Below the pieces are notes generated by a model, which did no database searches, was not told the origin of the DNA, and was given only the letters and a program-made list of their open reading frames with translations. Positions 10,937 to 21,575 of a DNA stretch of 64,000 bases are shown here, in pieces; the first letter of the stretch is position 1; every line of letters starts with the position of its first letter. Location of the stretch: assembly GCA_026122225.1 (NCBI GenBank), contig JANEZZ010001957.1, forward strand, positions 620,001-684,000. The letters are read 5' to 3'. A program made the position numbers and the translations under genes. The DNA is from Heloderma charlesbogerti. Lineage: Eukaryota; Chordata; Lepidosauria; Squamata; Helodermatidae.

Positions 10937-11160
10937 TAGTCAGGGCCAGAAATATCGGAACAAGGATAACTGTTTTGGCAGTTGGCCTCTGTACACCACC
11001 ACATTGCAGTTGAAAGGAAACACACCCAGATGGGAGCGAAGTCAGGACTTTCAGCTGTAATTCAAGGAGTTTGACAAAAGTGGGGCACTAACCATTCAGG
11101 AAGGACAGCCAGTGGCATACACACACACCCCATCATTGGTGGCTCATAAGTAATGGAACG
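10937..11160 (+). repeat. Left terminal inverted repeat of the Tc1 element
   Basis: Pairs with 12369-12592. It starts TAGTCAGGGCC, where the first base is T against C in the other arm, and ends ATAAGTAATGGAAC. Confidence 0.95.
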
Positions 11161-11297
11161 AATGGCTGACAAGCAGCTACATGGCCAGGTGTGGCCTGTT
11201 TCCTGGGCACCCCATGACCAATCAAGCAGATAAAAGGCCTGGAGGTGGTTCTGAGTGTTGCATTTGCATTTGGTAGCTGTTCACTGGAACTCCCAAC

Positions 11298-12335
11298 ATG
11301 AGGTCCACAGAGGTGTCCATGCGAGTGAAGGAGGCCATCATTAGGCTGCGGAAACAAAATAAACCCATCAGAGAGATAGCAAAAACAGTGGGAGTGGCCA
11401 ACACAACAGTTTGGAACATCCTGAAAAAGAAGGAATTAACTGGCAAGCTCAGCAACAGCAAAAGGCCTGGAAGACCACGGAAGACAACTGAAGTGGATGA
11501 CCGCAGCATTCTGCTCATGGTGAAGAGGAATCCTTTCACAACATCTGGCCAGGTCAAGAATGCTCTTGCCGAGGTAGGCATGTCATTGTCAACATCTACA
11601 GTCAAGAGACGGCTTTATGAATGTAAATACAGAGGCTTCACAACAAGGTGCAAACCACTGGTAACGCTCAAGAACCGAAAGGCCAGATTAGCCTTTGCCA
11701 GCAAACACCTAAAAAGGCCTGCCCAGTTCTAGAATAAGATTCTTTGGACTGATGAAACCAAGATTAACTTGTACCAGAATGATGGGAAGAGAAAAGTATG
11801 GAGAAGGAAAGGAACAGCTCATGATCCAAAGCATACCACATCATCTGTCAAACATGATGGAGGCAGTATTATGGCATGGGCATGTATGGCTGCCAATGGA
11901 GGCGGGTCACTAGTGTTTATTGATGACCTGACTGCTGATCAAAGCAGCAGGATGAATTCTGAAGTGTATAGGGCTATACTTTCTGCTCAGATTTGGCCGA
12001 ATGCTGCCAAACTGATAGGATGCCGCTTCATATTGCAGATGGATAATGACCCAAAACATACAGCAAAAGCTACCCAAGAGTTTCTCAAGACAAAGAAGTG
12101 GAATGTTCTTCAATGGCCAAGTCAGTCACCTGATCTCAACCCAATGGAGCATGCTTTTTACTTACTGAAGACAAGACTGAAGGCAGAAAGACCCACAAAC
12201 AAGCAGCAGCTGAAGGCAGCTGCAGTAAAGGCCTGGCAAAGCATCTCGAGGGAGGAAACTCAGCATTTGGTCATGTCCATGGGTTCCAGACTTCAGGCAG
12301 TCATTGACTGCAAAGGATTTTCATCCAGGTATTAA
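11298..12335 (+). pseudogene. Tc1 transposase with a single in-frame stop
   Basis: Cut-and-paste transposase acting in the nucleus on the element's own TIRs. The frame has 345 codons plus TAA, normal for Tc1. Codons about 8-110 form two helix-turn-helix (paired-like) DNA-binding units separated by a basic GRPR linker (KRPGRPRKTT, codons about 54-65). The catalytic triad is intact: D152 in WTDETK (11751), D249 in MDNDPKHT (12042) and E284 in DLNPMEH (12147), with 34 residues between the last two (DD34E). The only visible lesion is TAG at 11730-11732 (codon 145), just before NKILWTDETK, where family members normally have Trp. No frameshift was found. The ATG at 11298 is chosen because the N-terminal domain begins there. 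As read, it would give only the DNA-binding half. Confidence 0.93.
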
Positions 12336-12368
12336 AGGTGATCCTTAAGTTTGAAATGATGTTGGTTT

Positions 12369-12592
12369 GTTCCATTACTTATGGGCCACCAACAATGGGT
12401 GTGTATGTGTATGCCACTGGCTGTCCTTCCTGAATGGTTAGTGCCCCACTTTTGTCACACCTCTTGAATTACAGCTGAAAGTCCTGACTTCGCTCCCATC
12501 TGGGTGTGTTTCCTTTCAACTTCAATGTGGTGGTGTACAGAGGCCAACTGCCAAAACAGTTATCCTTGTTCCAATATTTCTGGCCCTGACTG
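12369..12592 (-). repeat. Right terminal inverted repeat of the Tc1 element
   Basis: Mirror of 10937-11160, ending GGCCCTGACTG before the TA duplication. Confidence 0.95.
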
Positions 12593-12594
12593 TA

Positions 12595-14160
12595 CTTCCT
12601 TTACCAGTTATAACTGGTGAAAAGACTGTAGATGTTTCTTTCAGACTCAGACCTAGCAGCTGTCCTGCGTTCATACAAGGCTACATGGCGCTGCCCTTTT
12701 TGGCTGTTCAGAATCTTCAGCATTGATCTCAATATATGCAAATATTAAAACACACGATCTAATTTTAAGGAATCTTCTCCACTCAGCATTCAGATCATAT
12801 TACACTTTCATAGTGTTCTCTTCACTGGCTTCCTTTCTTCATTTTAGGATTCTTGTACTTACTTTCAAATGCCTTTATGCTGTTCTGTATCTATCCTCTT
12901 CTTCTTTCAAATCTTTGCTGTACAGGTACAAACCATCTAGATAAATGATGAGCAGAAAATATATTTTAAAATGGAAGTTTTCAAGGCAAAGACTTCATGG
13001 TAGTAGTGGGAAGACAAGCAAGAAAAATGTTACAGCAACCAATGAGAGAAATAATGAGAGGACAAATTAAAATTAACTTAATAGAAAAGAGTGAATTTAT
13101 AATAATAGCAGAGGATAGCTGTCTGTCCGTCTGCCTGTCTGTCAGCACCATAGCACCAAACCCATGAAACCTAGACACCTGAAACTTGGCAGGCTTACTA
13201 AAGCAACCCTAGGGGTGTAGACTGCAGGATTATTTTCTTTTTAAAATGCATTCATTAATTTTAATTAATGTAAATGCATCCATGTAGTTGTAGCCTGCAG
13301 TAACATGTTCAGCCACTAGGGGCGGAGTTCTCTCATCAGCACATAGCTTTCCAGTCCATACAGTCTGAACCCAGAGAGATGAGTAGATGGAGGGACAGAG
13401 TTATACCCCTCCGTGCTTCCTCCTGCTGTGGTGCAGCCCCCCAGGGGAAGGGAGTGGACAGATCCATCCCTCAGGGGGCAAGAGGGGTGTACCATGGCAG
13501 GGGCCATGCGTAGGGGTGCCAGTGGCCATGGATTCACTCAGATGGGGCAGGGACAATGTGCCCAACCTTGACAGCTGTGCAAGTTTGCTTAATGGGCTTG
13601 CTATATCAAAATGTGGGCTATTCCAACCTGGGTGAGCCAGGTCGTTCGCTAGTTCTAAATACCTGGCTGCTTACCATTTTCCTCAACATTTTGTTAGTGT
13701 GGTTCTCTTGCGGAGCTGAGTGGGGGCCTTCCAAACTCTCCCTAAACAGATACCTGGGGCTGGTTCTCCCCAACTCCTTTTGTAGCCAATTAAGGTAAGA
13801 GGGCCGAGCTCCGAAGGCAGTGCGTGCGGCTAGTGTGAAGTCCCAGAAAACGCAGCTGAGGAAAGTATGCACCTCAGCAAGTGTGAGCAAGCTTTCAGCT
13901 GAAGGTGACTGGAGAGGGTTAAAGGTCACACGGGCTGCTCTGGGACAGTGGGCCCACTTTGAGCTTGGCTAAAGCTACACTTTTAGTTTTAAAACCTTTT
14001 CTGTCTTTGGTCTCCCTGGGACTGAATCCTACTTCTATGCCTGAACAGATTTGAGAGAAATTGGTCCATTGAGCAGTCAAATCTTGTCAACTACCTGGCA
14101 ATGATTTTACAACTAGGTAATTGCCCTTCAGGTTTCATTGGTAAGGTAGGGAGGGCCCAT
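12595..14160. other. Low-repeat DNA, no gene recognised
   Basis: Contains a short CTGT/CCGT-rich simple run (13119-13143) and an AT palindrome around ATTAATTTTAATTAAT (13254-13269). No exon or RNA gene seen. Confidence 0.45.
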
Positions 14161-14471
14161 TATTACTTCACTTTACATCCTCTAGTGCACATTTAGAAAT
14201 AATTACTATACTTTAAATAGAAACACAGTGCATCTCACCATAGTGGGGCCAAGTGACTTGTGTAGCTGCTTAGTCTGCTGGCCAGGCACTCGTCGTGGAT
14301 GGGCGGCAAGGCCCCTGCTGCTCTCCCTTCTTATGGCACCTTCACTTTCAACCAGGCTTGGGCTCAACAGCCCTTCAAATAGAGAATGCCTTCAAATAAA
14401 AAAATGTCCTCTGACAGCTCTTTAAATAGAGGGCACACCCTGGGCAGTAGGACGCACAACTGGTTGACCTG
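14161..14471 (+). mobile_element. Copy of the TAGGGTGACCA-type hAT MITE
   Basis: Shares with the intact copy at 57313-57696 the ordered blocks TTTAGAAATAATTACTATAC, CATCTCACCATAGTGGGG, AAGTGACTTGTGTA, TTCAAATAGAGAATGCCTTC and GTCCTCTGACAGC. It is decayed at the left end and ends near CAACTGGTTGACC. Confidence 0.75.
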
Positions 14472-14739
14472 GAATGCTTGCTAGAGTAGGATGAAGAAAT
14501 ATATTAGAAACTATCAGGATAGACTTGATCATAGCCAAACACTCTATGAAGCCAAACATGCCCTTGATTAGGGGGCCTGGACAGTCCGCAAGAGTCCTCT
14601 CCTGCATGTGCCTAGAATCTTCGGAGCGCATGAAAAATATTAGCATCCTGTACCAAAGCCACCCAAGTTCAGTGCCAAGAAAAGCTGGATTCTGTGACTT
14701 ATATGGGCCTATACAATTTGAGCAACACCAACAAAAAAT

Positions 14740-15235
14740 GTTGTTCAAAGTGCTGGCTTTAACCTTTAAAGCCCTAAATGGCTTAGGGTGAGGTTACCTA
14801 AAGGAATGTCTCCTCCCATATTTACCTACCCAGACATGAAGATCATCGACTGACACCCTCCTCCCCTGCTAAATGAGGCAAGGCAGGTGGCAACAAGAGA
14901 GAGGGCCTTTTCTGTGGTGGAACCCTGTCTGGGGAATGCTCTCTCCAGAGAGGTTCGCCTGGTGACTACATTGTGGTCTTTCCAGCACCAAGTGAAGACC
15001 CTTTTATTTCCCCAGGCATTTTAAGAACTGTTGTTAGTGCCTTTATTCTGCTGCTGGTTTTAATTTTGTGTTATGATGCTGTAATGGTTTTATTCTTTGC
15101 TGCTGGTTTTATTCTGCACTGTTTTTATTTTGTTTTAATGTTTGTACTTTGTTTTTAATATATTGTGCACCACCCAGAGAACTTAAATTATTGGGCAGTT
15201 TAAAAGTACAGTAAATAAATGAATAAATAAAATTG
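14740..15235 (+). repeat. L2 LINE 3' end
   Basis: Starts AAAGTGCTGGCTTTAACC and continues AAAGCCCTAAATGGCTTAGG, GAGAGGGCCTTTTCTGTGG and TGTCTGGGGAATGCTCTCTC. It ends in the L2-type tail CACCACCCAGAGAACTTAAA with AAATAAATGAATAAATAAA. Only the last L2 codons and 3' UTR are present, with stops throughout. Confidence 0.85.
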
Positions 15236-16730
15236 CACAATTTATTTTGGAGAACATCTGACAATTTTTACTATTTTGCATGATTCGTTCTGGTTTTTCT
15301 ATGGAGGGGCAGGGAGGGGCAAGGACAAGAACCTGCACAGGCCCTGAAACCTTGTACTTGACCACTTTAAGTCTTATTTAGTGCCCCACATGTTTTCAAA
15401 CATATCATCAAGGCCATAAGGACTAGAGACTTGCTTGTTGGGTTTTTTAAAAAATAAAGCTGAGATTCTCAGCTGAATTCTGTGTGAGGACCCCATTCTG
15501 CATTTTTCTGTGTTGCTATGGAAACCTAGTCTGAAGGATCTCTATCAGTGACCAGGTCTATTCCACTGCTGTAACACAGGAATTCCAAGACCACTCCTGG
15601 TCATCACTTTTTAAGCCCTTCCCCATGAGGAGATCTCACAGCTTCCCTAGGCAAGTTGTTTAGTACTGTTTTATTATCTGAGATTCCCTTACTTCATATT
15701 GCTGCACCATAAACTCATTGTCTTTTGTTCTTTCTTCTGTTGCAATGGAAAACAGTTGTACTCCCTCTGCTTGAGAACAGCATGCAAGTATTTAAAAACG
15801 TGTTCCACTTCCAACTTAATCTGCCTTTGTCTACAATGAATATACTTTTCAGCCTCTCCCCACATTTTGTATCATATTGTGTTTGGCCTCTGAATTCATT
15901 CTAGTGTGTCAATACCCATTCACAACATGACTATCGAAACTGCATGTGTCCCCCCCACCCCACCCCATTTGAGGGCATAGTGCTACAAAGCAGTGGTATT
16001 ACTTCCTCAGCTTCCAATAATTTGTTTCCAATGCATCCTACAAATAGCATTTGCCTTTCTGGTAGCAGCGTTGCCTCTTTGACTCATGTTCAGTGCATGA
16101 CTATAGACCTCAGATTCCCTGCCCCTTGTCATCATCCATAAACCAGAGACAAATAGCAAGGCATTTTGGAAGACAGATGGTATTGGCTTTGAGACATAGG
16201 GAAGAAGTGCTGGTGGCTCATGACGATGGCAGCCTGTGGTCTTTCTCTTCAATAGTCCACAAAGGCTGTGGATCTCTCCGCAAAGGAGACATCAGTAAGA
16301 AGTAAGGAGGTAGCACAGCAGTAGTCAACATGGTGCCAGCCAAACATCTTTCCTGGCGCCCTCCAAGGTGTGCCCTCCCTCGCACTTTTAAAATTATTTT
16401 TAAAACAGATTAACAGACTTTCTTACTAGCTTTGGGTTCAAAGGAGTTGTTTAGTGTGTTGGGGCCCAGACCCCACCTCTGCCTTCTACTCAGTCTTTTG
16501 GGAAGCTTACTTGTCCTTTGTGATTAGCCTCCCATGGCAGCCATTGGTAGCACCCAGGACAGCATCTCAAATTGCCAAATGTGCTCACAGATCCAAAGGG
16601 TTTCCTTCCCCTGAGGTAGATGGCTCTAGTACTCAGCTGTTGGGGCATCAGTGAAGATATTAATTTGGGTCAACTCTAGGAGAGTGATGAGGATAGGTCA
16701 CCAGACTAGGGGCATCCAGAGGGTGACACA
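15236..16730. other. Low-repeat DNA, no gene recognised
   Basis: About 1.5 kb with short unremarkable open frames on both strands. No family recognised. Confidence 0.45.
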
Positions 16731-16950
16731 AGAACCTAAGAGGAGCCATGTTGGATCAGATCAAGGTCCATCTAGTCTAGCATTCTGTTCCCACGGTGGC
16801 CAACCAGCTGCCCGTGGGAAGCCCACAAGTGGGACATGAGTGCAATAGCATCTTCCTCCCACCCATGTTCCGCAGCAACAGGTATTTGGAGGCATACCAC
16901 CTCTAATGCTGGGAGTAATATATAGACATCATGATTAGTAGCCATGGATA
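16731..16950 (-). repeat. CR1-like LINE 3' end
   Basis: Read on the minus strand it carries GCTACTAATCATGATG, GGCAGCTGGTTGGCCACCG, CAGAATGCTAGACTAGATGG and a tail ending CATGGCTCCTCTTAGG. The same 3' end closes the CR1-like LINEs at 48.9 and 63.6 kb. Confidence 0.85.
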
Positions 16951-17620
16951 GCCTTATCTTCCTGAATGGGGCTTGGGATTTATGGGGCTGGGGAAGATGT
17001 GAGATTGGGGCCCCTGCCGCTGCGCCCTACAATGGCCCTTAGATGTGTGTGGGGGGGGCGGTTCTGGTGAGCCATGTGGCAGGGAAGGGGCCAGGAGAAC
17101 ACAGGAGCTGAGGCCTTGCTTAGCAGGGTTGCAGGGCAAAGTGCCCCTGTCCCCCCCCCCCCCGCCGGCAGTTCTGAGCCAGGTCATACATGTCTGGATG
17201 CCAGCCAGTGCTGATTTTGTACCTCCACCACCATTCCCAAGTGGAAAAGTATGAAACTGGGGTGGTGGTAATTCTGCTTGACTGATCTTTGGAGCATGTA
17301 CAAGCAACACCTCTCTGTGAGAGTATTCAGAAACTTAAGACGGAGCTCATTAGGTGGCCTCTGATGCTGGGTTGTTCTTTTTCTGGGAAGCTCCTACTCC
17401 TGCTTATAGACTGTGAGTCTGATGATCCTGAAAATTAAAATTCAGCTAAATGTCGCAGAAGATTAATGGGAGAAGAAGCCCAAGGAAATGGGAATTGGAG
17501 CTTCCTGGGGTGGATTAACAATTCCTAGGGCTCTCATCCCAAAGAACACTGCTGCTCCTTTCCCTCTACACATTCATCAGTAGATTTTGTTACTTGCATC
17601 TTAAGTTCTCCTACTCTAAA
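16951..17620. other. No gene recognised
   Basis: Includes G runs (17048-17058) and a C run (17151-17163), otherwise unremarkable. Confidence 0.45.
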
Positions 17621-17621
17621 A

Positions 17622-17668
17622 GTCTGTCCGTCCGTCCGTCCATCCGTCTGTCCATCCACCTACCTACC
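17622..17668 (+). repeat. Simple repeat of CCGT/CCAT units
   Basis: Repeated GTCC, GTCCATCC and TACC units over 47 bases. Confidence 0.9.
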
Positions 17669-18044
17669 ATAACCAAAAAGGAGGACATGCATCACCAAAA
17701 ACAAGGGGAAAAGAGGACACCAAATTTGCATAGCATATGCATATGCTAATTTATATGGGTAGATGCAAATGTAGAAGTAATTGCTATAGTTTAAATAGAA
17801 ATACAATACATCTCACCCTAGTGGGGAAGACTGTGACCAAGTGACCTGTGTGCCTCTTCAGTCTGCGGTCACCGTTGGGCAACTTCAAGGCTCCCGCTCT
17901 CCCTCCTTAGGGTTCTTTGGTTTAAACCAGTCTTGGATTGGGCAGCCCATCCAATAGAGGATGCCTTCAAATAGAGGACTGTCCTCTGACAGCAAGTCAG
18001 ACAGAAGACCGTCACCTACCAAGTAGGACACCTGGTCACCCTGG
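17669..18044 (+). mobile_element. Copy of the TAGGGTGACCA-type hAT MITE
   Basis: Same order of blocks as 57313-57696: ATGCATCACCAAAAA, TTTGCATAGCATATGC, CATCTCACCCTAGTGGGG, GACCAAGTGACCTGTGTGCC, GTCCTCTGACAGC. It ends in AGGACACCTGGTCACCCTGG, preserving the inverted terminus TGGTCACCCT. Confidence 0.8.
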
Positions 18045-18209
18045 CCTTCAGACTGACTGTAGGCTCTGCAGGGCCGGCCCCACCATCCCTCAGGGCTGAC
18101 ACAGCTATTCATGGTTCCTGTACTCTGGGCTGCTGCTCGCGTGCTGAGCCACCGTCATCTTATGCAGGCTCCTGACAGCGGCATGAGCCATAAGGACGGA
18201 AGTGGAGCT

Positions 18210-18312
18210 ATGCTGGCTCAGACCAAAGGTCTCCCTCCCGGCATGCTGTTTGCACAGTGGCCAAGCAGATGGCTGTGGGAAGCCCGCAAGCAGGACACGA
18301 GTGCGACCGCAC
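18210..18312 (-). repeat. CR1-like LINE 3' fragment
   Basis: CTGGCTCAGACCAAAGG, GTGGCCAAGCAGATGG, GGAAGCCCGCAAGCAGGACA and CGAGTGCGACCGCACC are the minus-strand form of the CR1-like tail. Confidence 0.75.
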
Positions 18313-18354
18313 CCTCCAGGACCGTTCTGCTTCCAAACGGCACCGTTCCCCATG

Positions 18355-18810
18355 AATCCGAAGCTGTCACTTCCCCGCAGTGAAGTCTCTCGCCGGAGCC
18401 GGACAGCCATCAATAGCGCTCGGTTAATTAATTTGATGGGAACAGCGGGGAGCGCCGTTTGCACTTAGTAAAGTTCCCAGAAACTTCCAAGCTCATCTCT
18501 GTAATTGGCCTCATAAATTTGAGGAAAGAGAGAGCTCAGCAAAGCGCACGGGAAGGAGAAGGGGGGAGCAGCATGCCGTGGCGGCCTTAGTTAATTTTAT
18601 TGGAGAAATCCATCTTCCCTTCCCCTGCCGCTTGCTCTCCCTCCTGATTTGCCTAATCATGATAAACTCCCATTCATATGTGCACCTACTGCACAGCCAT
18701 TCGCCGCCTTAAAATATTGACTCATGAATATTAAGCACCCTCATTAACATGCAAAACCAGTGGATGCCATCTCTTCTGCCTATCGGAGCACTTGTAATTA
18801 AAATCTGAGC
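18355..18810. promoter_or_regulatory. Candidate conserved non-coding element
   Basis: Not similar to any repeat here. CpGs cluster (CTCTCGCCGGAGCCGG, AGCGGGGAGCGCCG) beside homeodomain-type AT cores (GGTTAATTAATTTGATGG, TAGTTAATTTTATTGG, TGACTCATGAATATTAAG, CTTGTAATTAAAATC). CpGs kept against a CpG-poor background together with TAATTA motifs are typical of developmental enhancers. This is inferred from composition only. Confidence 0.4.
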
Positions 18811-19028
18811 TAGTATGTGGGACTCGGAGACAACTCTCTGAAGGTAGCCAGGAACCACGAAGCCAGGGCTGGAATGGGCAGGCAGGAAGGGGACCAACCC
18901 CCTTGGAACTTTATATTTCCCACAATGCCAGGGATACTCCCAAAGGCCTGGCGTCCCCGATGGGCAAGGGCTAAGAACTGAGCAATGAGATTCGGGAACT
19001 GCTTGATGAATGGTATTTACCTATTGAC

Positions 19029-19168
19029 CAGCAGCAGGGAACCTGGGTCACTGCAGATGTTGTCAGACTCCAGCTCCCATCAGCCCCAGCCAATGTCACC
19101 AATGGTCAGAGATGATGGGAGTTGTAGTCCAACAACATTTGGAGGGTGTGGGTTCCTGACTCCTGCTC
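19029..19168. mobile_element. Palindromic hAT-type MITE
   Basis: CAGCAGGGAACCTGGGTCAC, CAGATGTTGTCAGACTCC and CTCCCATCAGCCCCAGCC mirror GATGGGAGTTGTAGTCCAAC and GGGTTCCTGACTCCTGCTC. Confidence 0.8.
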
Positions 19169-19180
19169 TAGTCCTTAAAA

Positions 19181-19296
19181 CAGCCTTTCCCAACCTGATG
19201 CCCTCCAGATGTCTTGGCCTACAGCTCCTATTACCCCACTGGCCATGCTGACTGGGGATGATGGGGGTTATAGTCCAACAACATTTGGAGGGCACC
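19181..19296. mobile_element. Palindromic hAT-type MITE
   Basis: CAGCCTTTCCCAACCTGATG and CCCTCCAGATGTCTTGG mirror GTCCAACAACATTTGGAGGG. The last bases of the right arm are lost. Confidence 0.8.
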
Positions 19297-19329
19297 TATT
19301 TGTGGAATGCTGCTCATGAAACAACCTCT

Positions 19330-19690
19330 TTATAGGAATATAGGGAGTGGCTTTTTTACCAGGTCAGACTATTTACCCGTTTAGCCCAGGAGTGGGGAAC
19401 CTGTCGCCCTCCAGTTGTTGTTCATCTACAGTACCCATCATCTCTAACCATTGGCCATGCTGGCTGGGGCTGATGGGAACTGGAGTTCAACAACATCTGG
19501 AGGAACAGAGGTTCCCCACCCCTGATCTGGCCTTGTTCTGTCTATTCTGACTGGCAGCCGCTCTCCAGGGGCTCAGGCAGAAGAATTCCACATCTCCTGC
19601 TGCCTGATCCTTTTAAGCAGGGATGAACTGGGGTCTTCTCCATGCAAAGTATCTGCACGAAACTAAGCTATGGTCTCTCCATCAGTTGCT
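19330..19690 (-). repeat. tRNA-Ala-like SINE, interrupted by a MITE
   Basis: On the minus strand the head reads CCATAGCTTAGTTTCGTGCA (A-box region), ACTTTGCATGGAGAAGACC (Ala-type anticodon region) and CCCAGTTCATCCC (B box). The body follows with CTCTGGAGAGC-type sequence and GCTGCCAGTCAGAAT. The 3' half resumes beyond a MITE at 19387-19524. The same SINE's 3' half recurs at 39661-39790. Promoter boxes are degenerate and the cloverleaf is not preserved, so it is not a tRNA gene. Confidence 0.75.
19387..19524. mobile_element. Palindromic MITE nested in the SINE
   Basis: Ends CAGGAGTGGGGAACCTG and GGTTCCCCACCCCTG are mirror images. The flanks GTTTAGCC (19379-19386) and ATCTGGCC (19525-19532) each differ slightly from ATCTAGCC, which uninterrupted copies have at that point (39716-39723). 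They are therefore an 8-bp target duplication that has since mutated. Confidence 0.8.
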
Positions 19691-20040
19691 TGTATGATGT
19701 AACCTAGGACATGGACCTAGGTTAGGGTTAGGACTGCCAGCAGTTCATAATTTTTTGTCAATAGTATGCATAACATTTATTATGTGAGAGCAGAATGATA
19801 CATCTGGACAGGCTTTCTCCAATTTCAAAAGTATGGTTTGGGAATTGGGGAGGGGAGTGAAGACATTATGAAAACAGTAAAGAACAATAGCATGTATGCA
19901 AAAAAAAAGTATTAATAAAGGTGAGATGCATAATATTGGATTTTGTTTGCTATACCCAGTTTGAAAACTGAGCTTCCTGTGTAGATCAGGGCACCATAAT
20001 GACCATTAGGTATTAGGGAACTGTCTTCTAGCATATTTGA
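19691..20040. other. No feature recognised
   Basis: AT-rich unique-looking sequence. Confidence 0.4.
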
Positions 20041-20136
20041 TAATTAAAATAAGAACAAGAGGCACACTCAGCCACAGTTTATTTAACTGTGGCTGCAAAG
20101 GGCACACTCCAGCCACAGTTTTCCTTATTTTAATTA
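20041..20136. repeat. Nested hairpins
   Basis: The inner perfect hairpin is AGCCACAGTT (20070-20079), a 5-base loop and AACTGTGGCT (20085-20094). The outer arms are TAATTAAAATAAG (20041-20053) and CTTATTTTAATTA (20124-20136). Confidence 0.75.
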
Positions 20137-20149
20137 TTAAATAAAATAA

Positions 20150-20360
20150 TTGGTTGCTATCCTATGCTACTTACTTGGATGTAAACCTCATTGAACACAG
20201 TGGGACTTACCCTCTGAGTAAATGTGTTTAACATTGCTCATTAAATCAATGATTAAATCAATGCATAAATCCTATGCACAGTTACGTAAGAGTAAGCCCC
20301 ACTGAATACAGTGGGACTTTCTTCTGTGTAAACATGTGCAGGACTGTGCTATAAAGCAAC
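20150..20360 (+). repeat. Two tandem copies of an interspersed repeat
   Basis: TCCTATGC, then AACACAGTGGGACTTACCC and GAGTAAATGTGTTTA near 20160-20232, is followed by TCCTATGCACAGTTACG, AATACAGTGGGACTTTC and GTGTAAACATGTGCAGG near 20270-20345. A minus-strand copy lies at 51229-51345. Family not named. Confidence 0.6.
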
Positions 20361-20445
20361 TTGAAAATGCTTAACCTTGGGTGCATTGTGTCCAATGTTA
20401 GTAGAAAGATACCCATAAGTACATTGTGATTGCAATATTATAGAG

Positions 20446-20865
20446 CAGGGGTGGGCAAGATGTGGCCCATGAGCCACATGTGGCCCTCCAAGGGGAGTTG
20501 TGCAGCCCTCACCAGACCTCCTGTCTCTGTGACCGGCCCCCGGCACTGCTGTGCCACCAGAGTCCCAGCGATTCTGCTGGTGCACAAGGTGCATGGGGGA
20601 CATGCACCTTTTTTCAGTGAAGAACCACTCTCCCCCCAGTCCACAAAATGGGCGGGGGGGGGCAATTCTCCTGGGAAACAAAGTGCATGCTCCCCACACA
20701 CCTTGTTTCCGAGCAGAATCACTGGGAATGCCGCCGTGCGGCCACTTCTGGTTGCAGCGTAGCCACTTCAGAGTGGTGGTGGCTGCAACGGGGGAGTAGT
20801 GCAGTCCCCAGAGGGTTCTAGGGGTCCAATGCAGCCCTCCAACCCTCTGCAATTAAGCACCCCTG
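20446..20865. mobile_element. 420-bp non-autonomous hAT element with perfect target duplication
   Basis: TTATAGAG occurs directly before (20438-20445) and after (20866-20873). Termini are CAGGGGTG and CACCCCTG, exact inverse complements. Interior is GC-rich with a GTGGCCCATGAGCCACATGTGGCC palindromic zone near 20462-20485. The open frames inside are not transposase. Confidence 0.85.
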
Positions 20866-21058
20866 TTATAGAGTATCTCCTAGCCCAAAATGTGGTGATG
20901 GGTACTAGCTTAGATGAGACAAAATTGAAGGATTAGGTAAATTCTAGAAAGGATGTACCTAATAAATGGCCATTAGCCACGATAGCTGAATTAAACCTTC
21001 AGAGACAACATAGTTCTGATTGCCAAGTGCTGGATAATCAGAAAAAGACCCATCAATT

Positions 21059-21575
21059 TTTATGCTCAGCTTAGCTTGGAAAAAAAGAGGGTAAGGGGAG
21101 ACATGATAAAGGTGTACAAAATTATGCATGGTGTGGAGAATGTGGATAGGGAGACTTTTTTCTCCCTCTCTCACAATACTAGAATCCGGGGTCATCCCAT
21201 GAAGCTGGTTTGTGGGAGATTCAGGACAGATAAAAGGAAGCATTTCTTCACACAGGGCACAGTTAAATTATGGAATTTGCTACCACAAGATGTAGTGATG
21301 GCCACCAACTTGGATGGCTTTGAAAGGGGGTTAGACAAATTCCTGGAGGAGAAGGCTATCAATGGCTGCTAGTCCTGATGGCTATGTGCTACCTCCAGTA
21401 TCATAGGCAGTATGCCAACGTACACCAGTTGCTGGGGAACATGGGTGGGAGGGTGCTATTGCACTTGTGTCCTGCTTCTGGGTTCCCGGTCAACAGCTGT
21501 TTGGCCGCTGTGTGAACAGAATGCTGGCCTAGATGGATCCTTGAGCTGTTCCAGCATGGCTCTTCTTATGTTCTT
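21059..21575 (+). repeat. CR1-like LINE 3' end
   Basis: Residual coding KKRVRGDMIKVYKIMHGVEN (from 21079) through FRTDKRKHFFTQGTVKLWN to DKFLEEKAINGC* (21372) is the C-terminus of a CR1-clade polyprotein. It is followed by the 3' UTR with CAGTTGCTGGGGAACATGGG and GAACAGAATGCTGGCC, ending CTCTTCTTATGTTCTTC. Nearly in frame but lacking reverse transcriptase and endonuclease. Confidence 0.9.

Larger units (their letters stand above)
10937..12592 (+). mobile_element. Complete Tc1-family DNA transposon
   Basis: A 1,656-bp element bounded by TA dinucleotides (10935-10936 and 12593-12594), the Tc1/mariner target duplication. Terminal inverted repeats of about 224 bp start (T/C)AGTCAGGGCCAGAAATAT at each end and differ at about ten positions by eye. 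One transposase frame lies between them on the plus strand (11298-12335). Long TIRs of this size resemble the IR/DR type seen in some Tc1 lineages, where the transposase binds both outer and inner sites. The high similarity of the two arms suggests a fairly recent insertion. Confidence 0.95.
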
